Both the position numbers and the translations under genes were made by a program. Below the pieces are notes generated by a model that had not been told where the DNA came from, ran no database searches, and saw only the letters and a list, made by a program, of their open reading frames with translations. Shown in pieces: positions 8,670-17,705 of a stretch of DNA of 55,860 nucleotides; positions within the stretch are counted from its first letter, which is position 1; every line of letters begins with the position of its first letter. Source of the DNA: CAZHWR01 sp964536085 (GTDB lineage: Bacteria > Bacillota > Clostridia > Oscillospirales > Ruminococcaceae); assembly GCA_964536085.1 (NCBI GenBank), contig CAZHWR010000006.1, positions 1 to 55,860 on the forward strand, given 5' to 3'.

Positions 8670-10589
8670 TTGAATAAAAATGCCAAAAGTGCGATTATTT
8701 ATATCGTCGCAATAGTTTTTTTACTGTTCGGCGCGTTTTATATGTTTAAAGCGATGACCACGCAGACCGATACGGTCGCATATTCGGAAATAGTGGAAAA
8801 ATTTCAGGAAAATAAAATCACCAAATTCGAGCTTGACCTCGGTACCGGCGAGCTTAAATATTATGAAAAAGACGTTGACGGACAGCAAACCTATACGGTT
8901 CCCAACGTTTCATTGTTTGTTGATATAATGGACGAGTACGTTGTTAAGTATAACGAGGACTCGACTAAAACCCCGATAGAATATGATTTTATCGCAGCTA
9001 AGGACAATACGCTTTTGATAACGCTGCTCCCCGTGATACTGCTTGCAGGGCTTATGGTGGTGCTTTATTTTGTATTCATGCGCTCAGCCGGAGGCGGAAA
9101 GATAGCCCAGTTTGGCAAGGCCAACATGAAAAATCCTGTTCAGCAGGGTAAAAAGACCACGTTTGCCGAGGTAGCCGGGGCGGACGAGGAAAAGCAGGAG
9201 CTTTCTGAAATAGTCGATTTTTTGAAGTCGCCTGCCAAATTTAACGAGTTGGGTGCGCGTATTCCCAAGGGCGTGTTGCTTATGGGGCCTCCCGGAACGG
9301 GTAAAACGCTGCTCGCAAGGGCTGTCGCCGGCGAAGCGGGCGTTCCGTTTTTCTCGATATCGGGCTCGGACTTCGTTGAAATGTATGTCGGCGTGGGAGC
9401 GTCGAGAGTAAGGGATTTGTTTTCTCAGGCGAAGAAAAATTCACCCTCGATTATATTTATAGACGAAATCGACGCGGTCGGCCGCCAGCGCGGAGCGGGA
9501 CTGGGCGGCGGACATGACGAGCGCGAGCAGACGCTTAACCAGCTGCTCGTTGAGATGGACGGCTTCGGCGCAAACGAGGGCGTTATAGTTATCGCCGCCA
9601 CAAACCGCAGGGATATTCTTGATCCCGCGCTTTTGCGTCCGGGCAGATTCGACCGAGAGGTCGCCGTCGGATATCCCGATGTTAAAGGCCGTGAAGAGAT
9701 TCTTAAAGTCCATTCGCGCAATAAGCCGCTCGGTTTTGACGTCGATCTTAACACGATAGCTCATTCCACCGCGGGCTTCACGGGAGCCGATCTTGAAAAT
9801 CTTATGAACGAGGCGGCTCTGCTCGCTGCAAGAAAAGGCCGCAAGGCGATAATTGAAAGAGATATCGAGGAAGCGACGATTAAGGTCGTTGCGGGAACAG
9901 AGAAAAAGTCAAGGGTAATGACCGAGCAGGATAAACGCATAACCGCATATCACGAGGCGGGTCATGCGATTTGTATGCACTATCTGAAAACGCAGGACCC
10001 TGTTCATCACATTTCCATTGTTCCGCGCGGAATGGCGGCGGGCTTTACAATGTCGCTGCCTGAAAAAGACAAAACGCATATGTCGCGTATTGAGATGTAT
10101 GAGACCATCGTCGGTTTGCTCGGCGGGCGCGTGGCGGAGGAATTGACGCAGGAGGATATATGCACCGGAGCCTCCAACGACCTTGAACGCTCCACCTCGC
10201 TTGCGCGTTCGATGGTGACTAAATACGGCTTCTCGCCCGATTTGGGTCCTGTGGTTTACGGTAAGGCAGAGCATGAGGTGTTCCTCGGACGCGATTTCAA
10301 TCAGGAGGAGCAGTACTCTGAAAAAACCGCTCAGCTTATCGACAGCGAAATTAAAGCGACGATTGAAAAAGCATACGACGAGTGCAGGAATTTATTGAAT
10401 GAGCACATGGATGAGCTCGTCACCGTAGCGGAGTATCTTATAAAGAACGAAAAGCTGGAGGCGGATGAGTTCTTAGAGCTTATCGGAGTTAAGACTATTC
10501 CCGCTAAAGCGTCCGAGAGCGAAGAAGAGAATGTGACCGGCGCTGAAAACAGCGCTCAGCCTTCTGAACTGCCGGGCTCGGAGGAATAA
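8670..10589 (+). CDS. ftsH: ATP-dependent zinc metalloprotease FtsH
   Basis: FtsH is a membrane-anchored AAA+ protease that degrades misfolded membrane proteins and short-lived regulators. Visible parts are an N-terminal membrane helix (about 8-27), an extracytoplasmic domain, a second helix (about 114-136), Walker A GPPGTGKT (206-213), Walker B IFIDEID (263-269), the SRH arginines in LLRPGRFDRE, and the zinc-binding HEAGH (428-432). A Glu/Ser-rich tail ends the 639-aa protein. The TTG start at 8670 follows AGGAGA; the ATG a few bases earlier is out of frame and stops at once. Confidence 0.97.
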   Translation: MNKNAKSAIIYIVAIVFLLFGAFYMFKAMTTQTDTVAYSEIVEKFQENKITKFELDLGTGELKYYEKDVDGQQTYTVPNVSLFVDIMDEYVVKYNEDSTKTPIEYDFIAAKDNTLLITLLPVILLAGLMVVLYFVFMRSAGGGKIAQFGKANMKNPVQQGKKTTFAEVAGADEEKQELSEIVDFLKSPAKFNELGARIPKGVLLMGPPGTGKTLLARAVAGEAGVPFFSISGSDFVEMYVGVGASRVRDLFSQAKKNSPSIIFIDEIDAVGRQRGAGLGGGHDEREQTLNQLLVEMDGFGANEGVIVIAATNRRDILDPALLRPGRFDREVAVGYPDVKGREEILKVHSRNKPLGFDVDLNTIAHSTAGFTGADLENLMNEAALLAARKGRKAIIERDIEEATIKVVAGTEKKSRVMTEQDKRITAYHEAGHAICMHYLKTQDPVHHISIVPRGMAAGFTMSLPEKDKTHMSRIEMYETIVGLLGGRVAEELTQEDICTGASNDLERSTSLARSMVTKYGFSPDLGPVVYGKAEHEVFLGRDFNQEEQYSEKTAQLIDSEIKATIEKAYDECRNLLNEHMDELVTVAEYLIKNEKLEADEFLELIGVKTIPAKASESEEENVTGAENSAQPSELPGSEE

Positions 10590-10604
10590 ATTTCATAAAA
10601 ATAC

Positions 10605-10632
10605 TTGCAATTTGAATTTTTTGTGGTATAAT
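10605..10632 (+). promoter_or_regulatory. Extended -10 promoter of the rimP-nusA-infB operon
   Basis: TTGCAA at 10605-10610 and TATAAT at 10627-10632 are spaced by 16 bp, and TGG directly before the -10 provides an extended -10 element. This lies just after ftsH and should drive the whole rimP to ribF run. Confidence 0.75.
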
Positions 10633-10659
10633 ATAGTGTAGTATGTAATAGTAAAGATG

Positions 10660-10686
10660 AAAGGCTGGGATTGCTTCCCGGTCTTT
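10660..10686 (+). promoter_or_regulatory. Leader hairpin upstream of rimP
   Basis: An 11-bp stem with some GU pairs (AAAGGCTGGGA with TCCCGGTCTTT, 5-nt loop) sits in the leader between the promoter and rimP, 21 bp before the start codon. It has only a short T tract, so it may be an attenuator or an RNA-stabilising element; nusA operons often carry structured leaders. Function is inferred only from position and folding. Confidence 0.45.
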
Positions 10687-10707
10687 TATATTTGTTGAGG
10701 TGGTATT

Positions 10708-11190
10708 TTGGCTAGAAAATCGAATAACACCGCCGGAAGGGTGTTTGATTTGGCACGCCCGGTCGTCAATGGGCTCGGGCTTTCGCTGTGGGACGTAAGG
10801 CTTGAAAAAGAGGGAGCAAATTGGATACTCAGAGTTGTGATCGATAAAGACGGCGGAGTGACGCTCAACGACTGTGAAAATGTCAGCCGCGCGCTTGATC
10901 CGGTGCTGGACGAAGAAGATCCGATTGAACAGAGCTATTTTCTGGAGGTGTCCTCACCCGGTATAGAAAGGGAGCTTACAAAGAAAGAGCATTTTGAAAA
11001 ATACGAGGGTAAGCCGATAAATATCCGGCTTGTCCGTCCGCTTGATGATAACAGGGATTTTTGCGGAAAGCTTATCGGATTTGACGACAAAACCGTCAGC
11101 GTATCCTGCAAAAGCGGGGAGTATATGTTTGATATAAGAGACTGCGCGTTTATAAGGTCATCGGACGACGCGCAGGAAAACAGCAATTGA
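10708..11190 (+). CDS. rimP: Ribosome maturation factor RimP
   Basis: RimP assists late 30S subunit assembly. The 160-aa product shows the conserved LSLWDVRLEKEGANWILRV region, the VTLNDCENVSRALDPVLD helix, and the SSPGIERELTKKEHFEKY motif (about residues 90-107), which is diagnostic. Translation begins at TTG 10708, preceded by GAGGTGG. It is the first gene of the nusA-infB operon, 34 bp ahead of nusA, as in most bacteria. Confidence 0.94.
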   Translation: MARKSNNTAGRVFDLARPVVNGLGLSLWDVRLEKEGANWILRVVIDKDGGVTLNDCENVSRALDPVLDEEDPIEQSYFLEVSSPGIERELTKKEHFEKYEGKPINIRLVRPLDDNRDFCGKLIGFDDKTVSVSCKSGEYMFDIRDCAFIRSSDDAQENSN

Positions 11191-11224
11191 TAAACGGCAT
11201 TAATAATAAGAATGGAGTAAGAAA

Positions 11225-12280
11225 ATGAATAACGAATTTTTTGACGCTTTGCAGGCGTTATGCGGCGAAAAGGGAATTGAGATCGATTATCTTCTGGAAA
11301 AAATCGCGGCGGCGATAGTTATAGCTGTTAAAAGGGATTATGGCGCGGGAGATAATGTAAATGTTGAAATCGATCCGGAAAAAAGAAAATTCAAGGTTTC
11401 CATCACTAAAGACGTCGTTGAGGAGGTCGAGGACGATTCGACTCAAATAACGCTCGATAAGGCTCTTAACTATTCAAAGCGTGCAAAGATAGGAAGCCCT
11501 GTTGAGATAAAGCTGGAAACAAAGCAGTTCGGCAGGATAGCGGCGCAGACAGCCAAGCATGTTATTAAACAGGGAATAAGAGAGGCCGAGCGCGGCAGAA
11601 TGCTCGAACAGTTTAACGCGAAGCTGCACGAAGTCGTTACTGCGACTGTTCAAAAGGTAGAGCCTGTAACGGGTAATGCGACTGTGGAAATAGACGGCAA
11701 GGAAATGCTGCTTTTTGCAAACGAGCAGATTCCCGGAGAGGTTTTGACCGAAGGTGACGAAATCAAGGTGTATGTGGTTGACGTTCTGATGTCCGACAGG
11801 CGCTGCACATTAAAGCTTTCAAGAACGCACAAGGATATGGTCCGCAGATTGTTTGAAATGGAAGTGCCCGAAATATACGACGGCACCGTTGAAGTGAAGG
11901 CAATATCGCGAGAGGCCGGTTCGCGTTCAAAAATAGCGGTTTGGGCAAAGGATGAAAATGTCGATTCGGTCGGTTCGTGCATAGGTCCCAAGGGAATGAG
12001 AGTCGCAAACATAGTTGATGAATTAGGCGGCGAAAAAATCGATATAATAGAGTATTCGGAAGACCCTACGGAGTTTATAAAACGCGCGCTTGCGCCGTCG
12101 GACGTTGTTTCGGTTGAAATAACCGAGGAGGAAGTGCGCAAGGCGAGAGTAAAGGTTCCGGATCATCAGTTGTCGCTCGCTATAGGCAATAAAGGTCAAA
12201 ATGCAAAATTGGCCGCCAGACTTACCGGATATAAGATAGACATTCGCCCCGAAAGCGGATTTTACGGTGAAGAGGAGTAA
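11225..12280 (+). CDS. nusA: Transcription termination/antitermination protein NusA
   Basis: NusA binds RNA polymerase and nascent RNA, promoting pausing, termination and antitermination. The 351-aa protein has the N-terminal RNAP-binding domain (about 1-130, including ALNYSKRAKIG), an S1 domain (about 135-200) and two KH domains, with SCIGPKGMR and LAIGNKGQNAKLAARLTG as the GXXG-containing motifs. It lacks the C-terminal acidic repeats of proteobacterial NusA, as is normal in Firmicutes. It sits between rimP and rnpM. Confidence 0.96.
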   Translation: MNNEFFDALQALCGEKGIEIDYLLEKIAAAIVIAVKRDYGAGDNVNVEIDPEKRKFKVSITKDVVEEVEDDSTQITLDKALNYSKRAKIGSPVEIKLETKQFGRIAAQTAKHVIKQGIREAERGRMLEQFNAKLHEVVTATVQKVEPVTGNATVEIDGKEMLLFANEQIPGEVLTEGDEIKVYVVDVLMSDRRCTLKLSRTHKDMVRRLFEMEVPEIYDGTVEVKAISREAGSRSKIAVWAKDENVDSVGSCIGPKGMRVANIVDELGGEKIDIIEYSEDPTEFIKRALAPSDVVSVEITEEEVRKARVKVPDHQLSLAIGNKGQNAKLAARLTGYKIDIRPESGFYGEEE

Positions 12281-12317
12281 AATATCCATATTTAAGGTCA
12301 AAAATGGGGTGTGGTGA

Positions 12318-12581
12318 ATGCACAGCAAAAAAATACCGATGCGTATGTGCTCCGGCTGCTCGCAGATGAAGCCCAAGCGCGAGCTTGTGCGCGTTGTTAA
12401 GAATAAAGAGGGCGAAATATCCTTGGATCTGACAGGCAAAAAACCCGGACGGGGAGCATATTTGTGCCGCAGCGCCGAGTGTTTGAAAAAGGCGAGAAAA
12501 TCGCATAGGATTGAAAGCTCGCTCGGAACACAGATCCCGGACGATATTTATAATACTTTAGAAACGGAATTAAACGAATGA
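12318..12581 (+). CDS. rnpM: YlxR family RNA-binding protein (RNase P modulator RnpM)
   Basis: This 87-aa basic protein belongs to the YlxR family, reported to bind RNase P RNA and modulate its activity and so named RnpM. Supporting motifs are the N-terminal MRMCSGCSQMKPKRELVRVV and the GRGAYLC segment followed by ECLKKARK; the four cysteines are conserved in many members. The gene order nusA-ylxR-ylxQ-infB is the standard arrangement. A GTGGTG stretch precedes the ATG, so the Shine-Dalgarno is weak. Confidence 0.88.
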   Translation: MHSKKIPMRMCSGCSQMKPKRELVRVVKNKEGEISLDLTGKKPGRGAYLCRSAECLKKARKSHRIESSLGTQIPDDIYNTLETELNE

Positions 12582-12626
12582 AAGCAAAGCTTTGCGGCGC
12601 AGCGAAAGGAATGGTAATAGATTGCA

Positions 12627-12929
12627 ATGAGTAAATTTACCGACATTCTTGGGCTTTGCCGCAGGGCGGGGAAGCTTATAACTGGGTTCGACGCCGTTAT
12701 CGATTCGGTTAAAAACGGCAAGGTGAGTGCGGTAATAATCGCCGCTGATCTGTCGCCCAAAACCGAAAAGGAAATAAGGTTTGCCCTTAACGGAAAAAAG
12801 ATTCCGCTTTATAAAACAAATGACACATTGGATGAAATCAATTTTGCATTAGGCAGAAGAACGGGCGTTATATCGGTAGAGGATGAAAACCTCTTAAAGC
12901 TTGCGTGTGCGCTCTGCGAATCTGTTTGA
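12627..12929 (+). CDS. ylxQ: YlxQ, L7Ae/L30e-like RNA-binding protein
   Basis: A 100-aa protein of the L7Ae/L30e/S12e/Gadd45 fold, which recognises kink-turn RNA. Typical features are LGLCRRAGKLITGFDAV at the N-terminus, VIIAADLSPKTEKEI in the middle, and the C-terminal TGVISVEDENLLK. Its cellular role is not fully established; it is always found between ylxR and infB in Firmicutes, and here it is 16 bp before infB. Confidence 0.88.
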   Translation: MSKFTDILGLCRRAGKLITGFDAVIDSVKNGKVSAVIIAADLSPKTEKEIRFALNGKKIPLYKTNDTLDEINFALGRRTGVISVEDENLLKLACALCESV

Positions 12930-12944
12930 GGAGGAAACGATCAT

Positions 12945-15443
12945 ATGGAAATAAAATATCGCTTGAATGAATTGGCAAAGGATCTCGGCGTTTCGGCGAA
13001 AGATCTGGCGGATATTATTGAAAAACAGTTTTCGCAGCCGAAGAAAAACACGGTTAATCTGAATGAACAAGAGCTTGATTTTGTTTTTGATTTATTTACA
13101 AAGCAAAATGAAGTGAGCGATTTAGACAGCTATTTTGCCCGTCAGCAGCTTCAAAAGACCAAGCCGGAGAAAAGCAGGAAAGCCGAGAGTAAAGAAAAAG
13201 CCAAGCCGGATAATGCGCAGGGAAAAGCATCCGGAGAAGTCAAAACCGATAAGGCGGGCGCTTCTTCATCAGAAAAGTCCGTTGTTAAAAATAAGGATGA
13301 CGGCAAAAAGGCAAAAGCTTCAGAAGCAGCAGCAAAGCCCGAACAGCGCAAAAAGGAACAAAGACCGGCTAAAGCGCACAAGCCGCATCCTAAAATGCAG
13401 ACTCTTGAACGCAAGCTGAAAAACGAAAACGGTCCTGCAATAACACAGAATCAGACTGATACCACTCAGAATGCAAATATACACAGGGTAGACACGCGCA
13501 CAACCAATGTAGAGCTTGATAAATACAACGAACGCTACGAGCAGATTGCGCCCGCAAACCGCATGAAGGAAACCGCGGCGCGCAAGCAGAAGATTACCCA
13601 AAAATCGGCTCAGCGCGCGCGTCAGCAGTATTCCAAAAAGGAGACCGAGGCGCAGAAGCTGCAAAGACTCGCGCTCGAGCGCGCGAGAAAGCAGCAGCTC
13701 AAGGTGCTTATTCCCGATGAAATCACCGTTTCAGAGCTTGCAACCCGCCTTAAAGCTACAGTCGGCGCAGTTATTAAAAAGCTGATGGGACTGGGCGTAA
13801 TGGCGTCGCAGAACGAGCTTATCGACTTTGACACTGCCGCCGTAGTAGCCGAGGAAATGGGCGCAAAGGTCGAAAAAGAGGTTGTAGTTACAATCGAGGA
13901 ACGCCTTTTTGAAGAAGAGGTAGAGGACGATGAAAACGCGGTTGAAAGATGCCCCGTCGTTGTCGTCATGGGTCACGTTGACCATGGTAAAACATCGCTT
14001 TTGGACTATATCAGAAATTCTAATGTAACCGAGGGAGAAGCAGGAGGAATCACCCAGCACATCGGCGCATATAAGGTCAAGGCGCAGGGCAGGGATATAA
14101 CTTTTCTTGACACCCCCGGCCACGAGGCGTTTACTTCTATGCGCGCCCGCGGAGCGTCGGTAACCGACGTTGCCATAATCGTTGTCGCGGCAGACGACGG
14201 CATTATGCCGCAGACGGTTGAGGCTATAAATCACGCAAAGGCGGCCAAGCTGTCAATAGTAGTCGCTATAAACAAGATGGATAAGCCGGAGGCAAATCCC
14301 GACAGGGTTATGCAGGAGCTCACCGAATACGATCTTGTTCCCGAAGAATGGGGCGGCGATGTTATCTGCGTGCCCGTGTCCGCCAAAACCGGCGAGGGAA
14401 TCGACAAGCTGCTTGAAATGGTGCTACTTGTTTCCGACATGAAGGAGCTCAAGGCAAATCCCGCAAGGCTTGCAAAGGGCGCGGTTATCGAAGCGCGGCT
14501 TGACAAGGGTAGAGGTCCTATCGCCACGCTGCTTGTTCAGAACGGAACGCTTAAACAGGGCGACGTTATCATTGCCGGTACTGCAATAGGTCACGTCAGG
14601 GTTATGAAGGACGACAAGGGCAGAAAGGTCGAATCGGCAGGACCCTCCACTCCTGTTGAAATCACAGGACTTGCGGACGTTCCCGCGGCGGGCGATGTTT
14701 TCAACACGGTTGAAAACGAACGACTGGCAAAAGAGCTTATCGAAAAGAGAAAGCACGACCAAAAGGAAGAGCAGTTCAAGGCGTATCAAAAGGTTACGCT
14801 CGACAATCTGTTCAGTCAGATAGCCGAGGGCGAAATGAAAGAGCTTCCGATAATCGTCAAGGCGGACGTTCAGGGCTCGGCGGAGGCTGTCAAGCAGTCG
14901 CTTGAAAAGCTCACAAACGAGGAAGTCAGGGTAAAGGTTATTCACAACGGCGTCGGCGCGATATCAAAGTCGGACATCATGCTCGCGCAGGCTTCGGGCG
15001 CAATTATAATCGGATTTAACGTACGCCCGGACGCCATCGCAAAGCAGGAGGCGGAGGATCAGGAAATCGAAATTCGCCTTTACCGCATTATTTACGATGC
15101 TATTGATGACGTTAAACAGGCGATGAAGGGTATGCTCGCGCCCAAAACCCGTGAGGTACAGCTCGGACGCGCCGAGGTGCGCCAGGTTTACAAAATCAGC
15201 AGCGTGGGAACGGTTGCCGGAAGCTATGTTATAGAAGGCAAGGTCGCAAGAAACGCGCAGATTCGACTCGTGCGCGACGGTATAGTTATTGTTGAGGACG
15301 AAATCAAGTCGCTCAAGCGCTTTAAAGACGACGCTAAAGAGGTTATGCAGGGCTTTGAGTGCGGTATCGGCTTGGAAAAATTCAACGATATCAAAGAGGG
15401 CGACATTTTTGAGTCGTTTATTATCGAGGAATACAGAGATTAA
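12945..15443 (+). CDS. infB: Translation initiation factor IF-2
   Basis: IF-2 is the GTPase that delivers fMet-tRNA to the 30S subunit and promotes subunit joining. The first ~260 residues form an IF2_N domain followed by a Lys/Ala/Ser-rich linker. The GTPase domain shows G1 GHVDHGKT (343-350), G3 DTPGHEAF and G4 NKMD; domain II, the IF2 domain 3 with VKADVQGSAEAV, and domain IV follow, giving 832 aa. AGGAGGAAACG precedes the ATG. Confidence 0.97.
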   Translation: MEIKYRLNELAKDLGVSAKDLADIIEKQFSQPKKNTVNLNEQELDFVFDLFTKQNEVSDLDSYFARQQLQKTKPEKSRKAESKEKAKPDNAQGKASGEVKTDKAGASSSEKSVVKNKDDGKKAKASEAAAKPEQRKKEQRPAKAHKPHPKMQTLERKLKNENGPAITQNQTDTTQNANIHRVDTRTTNVELDKYNERYEQIAPANRMKETAARKQKITQKSAQRARQQYSKKETEAQKLQRLALERARKQQLKVLIPDEITVSELATRLKATVGAVIKKLMGLGVMASQNELIDFDTAAVVAEEMGAKVEKEVVVTIEERLFEEEVEDDENAVERCPVVVVMGHVDHGKTSLLDYIRNSNVTEGEAGGITQHIGAYKVKAQGRDITFLDTPGHEAFTSMRARGASVTDVAIIVVAADDGIMPQTVEAINHAKAAKLSIVVAINKMDKPEANPDRVMQELTEYDLVPEEWGGDVICVPVSAKTGEGIDKLLEMVLLVSDMKELKANPARLAKGAVIEARLDKGRGPIATLLVQNGTLKQGDVIIAGTAIGHVRVMKDDKGRKVESAGPSTPVEITGLADVPAAGDVFNTVENERLAKELIEKRKHDQKEEQFKAYQKVTLDNLFSQIAEGEMKELPIIVKADVQGSAEAVKQSLEKLTNEEVRVKVIHNGVGAISKSDIMLAQASGAIIIGFNVRPDAIAKQEAEDQEIEIRLYRIIYDAIDDVKQAMKGMLAPKTREVQLGRAEVRQVYKISSVGTVAGSYVIEGKVARNAQIRLVRDGIVIVEDEIKSLKRFKDDAKEVMQGFECGIGLEKFNDIKEGDIFESFIIEEYRD

Positions 15444-15465
15444 TTGATTCAAAGAAAGGAAAAAT

Positions 15466-15810
15466 ATGGGAGGATTTAAAGCATCCCGCATGAGCGAGGA
15501 TATGAAACGCGAGCTTTACGCGATTATCCGCACCCTCAAAGACCCGCGCGTTAAAGACGTTATGCTTTCCGTTGTAAAAGCGGACGTATCAAACGATTAT
15601 TCTCATTGCAAGGTGTATATAAGCGCGATTGAGGGCATGGAAAAAACCAAAGAAGCAGTCGCCGGGCTTGAGCATGCAAGCGGTCTGATAAGACGCGAGC
15701 TTTCAAACAGGCTGCATCTGCGCCGCTGCCCCGAGCTTAAATTTATCGCGGACGATTCGATTGAACAAAGCGCGCATATCGCGAAGATTATCGAAGATAT
15801 TAACGAATAG
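15466..15810 (+). CDS. rbfA: Ribosome-binding factor A
   Basis: RbfA is a KH-fold protein needed for 16S rRNA 5'-end processing and 30S maturation. The 114-aa sequence carries DPRVKDVMLSVVKADVS (about residues 26-42), KVYIS and the C-terminal LRRCPELKFIADDSIEQSA region, all typical. It begins 22 bp after infB behind AAAGGAAAA. Confidence 0.95.
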   Translation: MGGFKASRMSEDMKRELYAIIRTLKDPRVKDVMLSVVKADVSNDYSHCKVYISAIEGMEKTKEAVAGLEHASGLIRRELSNRLHLRRCPELKFIADDSIEQSAHIAKIIEDINE

Positions 15811-15834
15811 GTTGTTTAAACGGGGTGAACACGC

Positions 15835-16776
15835 ATGATAAGCGCTAAGCAGGCGGCAGAGCTTATAAAATCGCAGGACAATATTCATATTTTAATGCAC
15901 GATTCGCCCGACGGCGACACTATCGGCTCGGCGCACGCGCTTTACTATGCGCTTTGCGCGCTCGGCAAAAGCTGTTCGCTTGTGTGCGCCGACGAGCTGC
16001 CCGAAAAGTATGCTTATATTACCGATAGCGCCGTAGGCAACTGTGAAATTCCGAATTTTATTATCGCTTCGGACGTTGCCGATGAAAAGCTTCTGGGCGG
16101 CGTTTTTGAACAGTACGCAGGGAAAATTGACCTGTGCATAGATCATCATAAGTCAAATTTAAGGTACGCAAAAAGCACCTGCCTTGACGCTGACGTATCG
16201 AGCGCGTGCGAGCTTATGTTTTCGGTGATAAAACACCTGGGCGCGCAGATAACGCCGCTTATCGCGGATTGCCTTTACACGGGAATCGCGACAGATACGG
16301 GATGCTTTAAATATCCCTGCACAACTGCGCATACGCATATGTGCGCCGCCGAACTTATCGGGCTGGGCGCGGATTACGCAGGCATAAACCGAGAGATGTT
16401 TGACGTTAAGTCAAAAGCGCGTATCGAGGTCGAGCGGGCGGTGCTCAACGATATGCGGTTTTTTGCGGATGAAAAAATCGCGGTTATAACCCTACCGCTT
16501 TCGCTTATAGAGCAAACGGGTGCGACCTCGGGCGAGCTGGATGGAATAGCGGCGATCCCGCGCATGGTAAAGGGCGTTGAGATTGGAATAATGCTCAAAG
16601 AAATAAGTGAGAACGTTTATAAGGTATCCGTCAGAACTACTCAGTACGCAGACGCGTCCGCGCTCTGCGCCGTATTCGGCGGCGGCGGTCACGCGCGCGC
16701 AGCGGGCTGTACGATAAACGGAGAAAAACAAAAAGTTATAGATAAAATCATAAGGGAAGCAAAGCAGCTGATATGA
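15835..16776 (+). CDS. nrnA: DHH family nanoRNase/pAp phosphatase NrnA-like
   Basis: Bifunctional NrnA enzymes degrade short oligoribonucleotides and dephosphorylate pAp; the family acts in the cytoplasm with Mn2+. Motifs are MHDSPDGDTIGSAHAL (about 21-36), the IDHHKSN DHH motif, DTGCFKYPCTTAHTH, and the C-terminal DHHA1 motif GGGGHARAAG. The 313-aa size matches. It lies between rbfA and truB as in other Firmicutes, and overlaps truB by 4 bp (ATGA). Confidence 0.9.
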   Translation: MISAKQAAELIKSQDNIHILMHDSPDGDTIGSAHALYYALCALGKSCSLVCADELPEKYAYITDSAVGNCEIPNFIIASDVADEKLLGGVFEQYAGKIDLCIDHHKSNLRYAKSTCLDADVSSACELMFSVIKHLGAQITPLIADCLYTGIATDTGCFKYPCTTAHTHMCAAELIGLGADYAGINREMFDVKSKARIEVERAVLNDMRFFADEKIAVITLPLSLIEQTGATSGELDGIAAIPRMVKGVEIGIMLKEISENVYKVSVRTTQYADASALCAVFGGGGHARAAGCTINGEKQKVIDKIIREAKQLI

Positions 16777-17699
16777 TAAGCGGTATAATAGCGGTCAACA
16801 AGCCCGCGGGATTCACCTCGTTCGACGTTGTAGCGAAGATGCGCGGGATTTTAAAAATAAAAAAGCTCGGTCACGCGGGCACGCTCGACCCTATGGCGAC
16901 GGGCGTGCTTCCTGTTTTTGTGGGAAAAGCGGCAAAGGCGTGCGATATTATTCCGGATTCCGATAAGCGGTACACGGCTCAGTTCAGGCTCGGCACGACT
17001 ACCGATACGCTCGATATAACAGGCGAAACGGTGACGTCGGCGGGGGCTGATGTTCCGAGGGAGCAGATAGAGGCTCTGCTCGGCGATTTCCGCGGTAATA
17101 TATCCCAGCTTCCGCCGATGTTTTCGGCGGTTTCGGTGGACGGCAAACGGCTTTACGAGCTTGCGCGCGAGGGAAAAGCCGTCGAACGAAAGCCGAGAAA
17201 CGTCACTGTGAACAGCATAGAGCTTGTTTCGTTTGATGAAAAATCGCAGACAGGCGTTATCGACATCGACTGCTCGAAGGGTACATATATACGCTCGATA
17301 ATAAACGATATCGGGGAGAAGCTTCCCGCGCCCGAAAACAGCGGCGAAAAACATTGCGGCGCGGTGATGATCGGGCTTGTGCGTACAAGAGCGTGCGGCT
17401 TTGAGCTTTCTGACTGCGTAACGCTCGGACAGCTTCAGGATATCCGCAATTCGGGCGGTGATTTTAAAGACATAATTATTCCTGTTGAAAATGTTTTTTC
17501 TGTTTATCCGAAAATAAAGCTGAACGAATTTCAGACTAAGCTGTTCATAAACGGAGTGCGGCTTGATATAAATCGTCTGCGTATCGCGCAAAGCGGCGAA
17601 ATGTACCGGGTTTTTGCCTGTGACGGCGAATTTTTGGGTCTTGCCGCCGAGAGCGAAAAGGAATTAAAGCCAGTGAAGATGTTTTTTGAAAGGCGGTGA
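16773..17699 (+). CDS. truB: tRNA pseudouridine(55) synthase TruB
   Basis: TruB isomerises U55 in the T-loop of tRNAs. The catalytic motif GHAGTLDPMATGVL contains the nucleophile Asp39; LRLGTTTDTLDITGE-like (here FRLGTTTDTLD) and the substrate-binding KGTYIRSI segment are also present. The 308-aa length is normal. It overlaps nrnA by 4 bp and is followed 6 bp later by ribF. Confidence 0.96.
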   Translation: MISGIIAVNKPAGFTSFDVVAKMRGILKIKKLGHAGTLDPMATGVLPVFVGKAAKACDIIPDSDKRYTAQFRLGTTTDTLDITGETVTSAGADVPREQIEALLGDFRGNISQLPPMFSAVSVDGKRLYELAREGKAVERKPRNVTVNSIELVSFDEKSQTGVIDIDCSKGTYIRSIINDIGEKLPAPENSGEKHCGAVMIGLVRTRACGFELSDCVTLGQLQDIRNSGGDFKDIIIPVENVFSVYPKIKLNEFQTKLFINGVRLDINRLRIAQSGEMYRVFACDGEFLGLAAESEKELKPVKMFFERR

Positions 17700-17705
17700 G
17701 TCCGT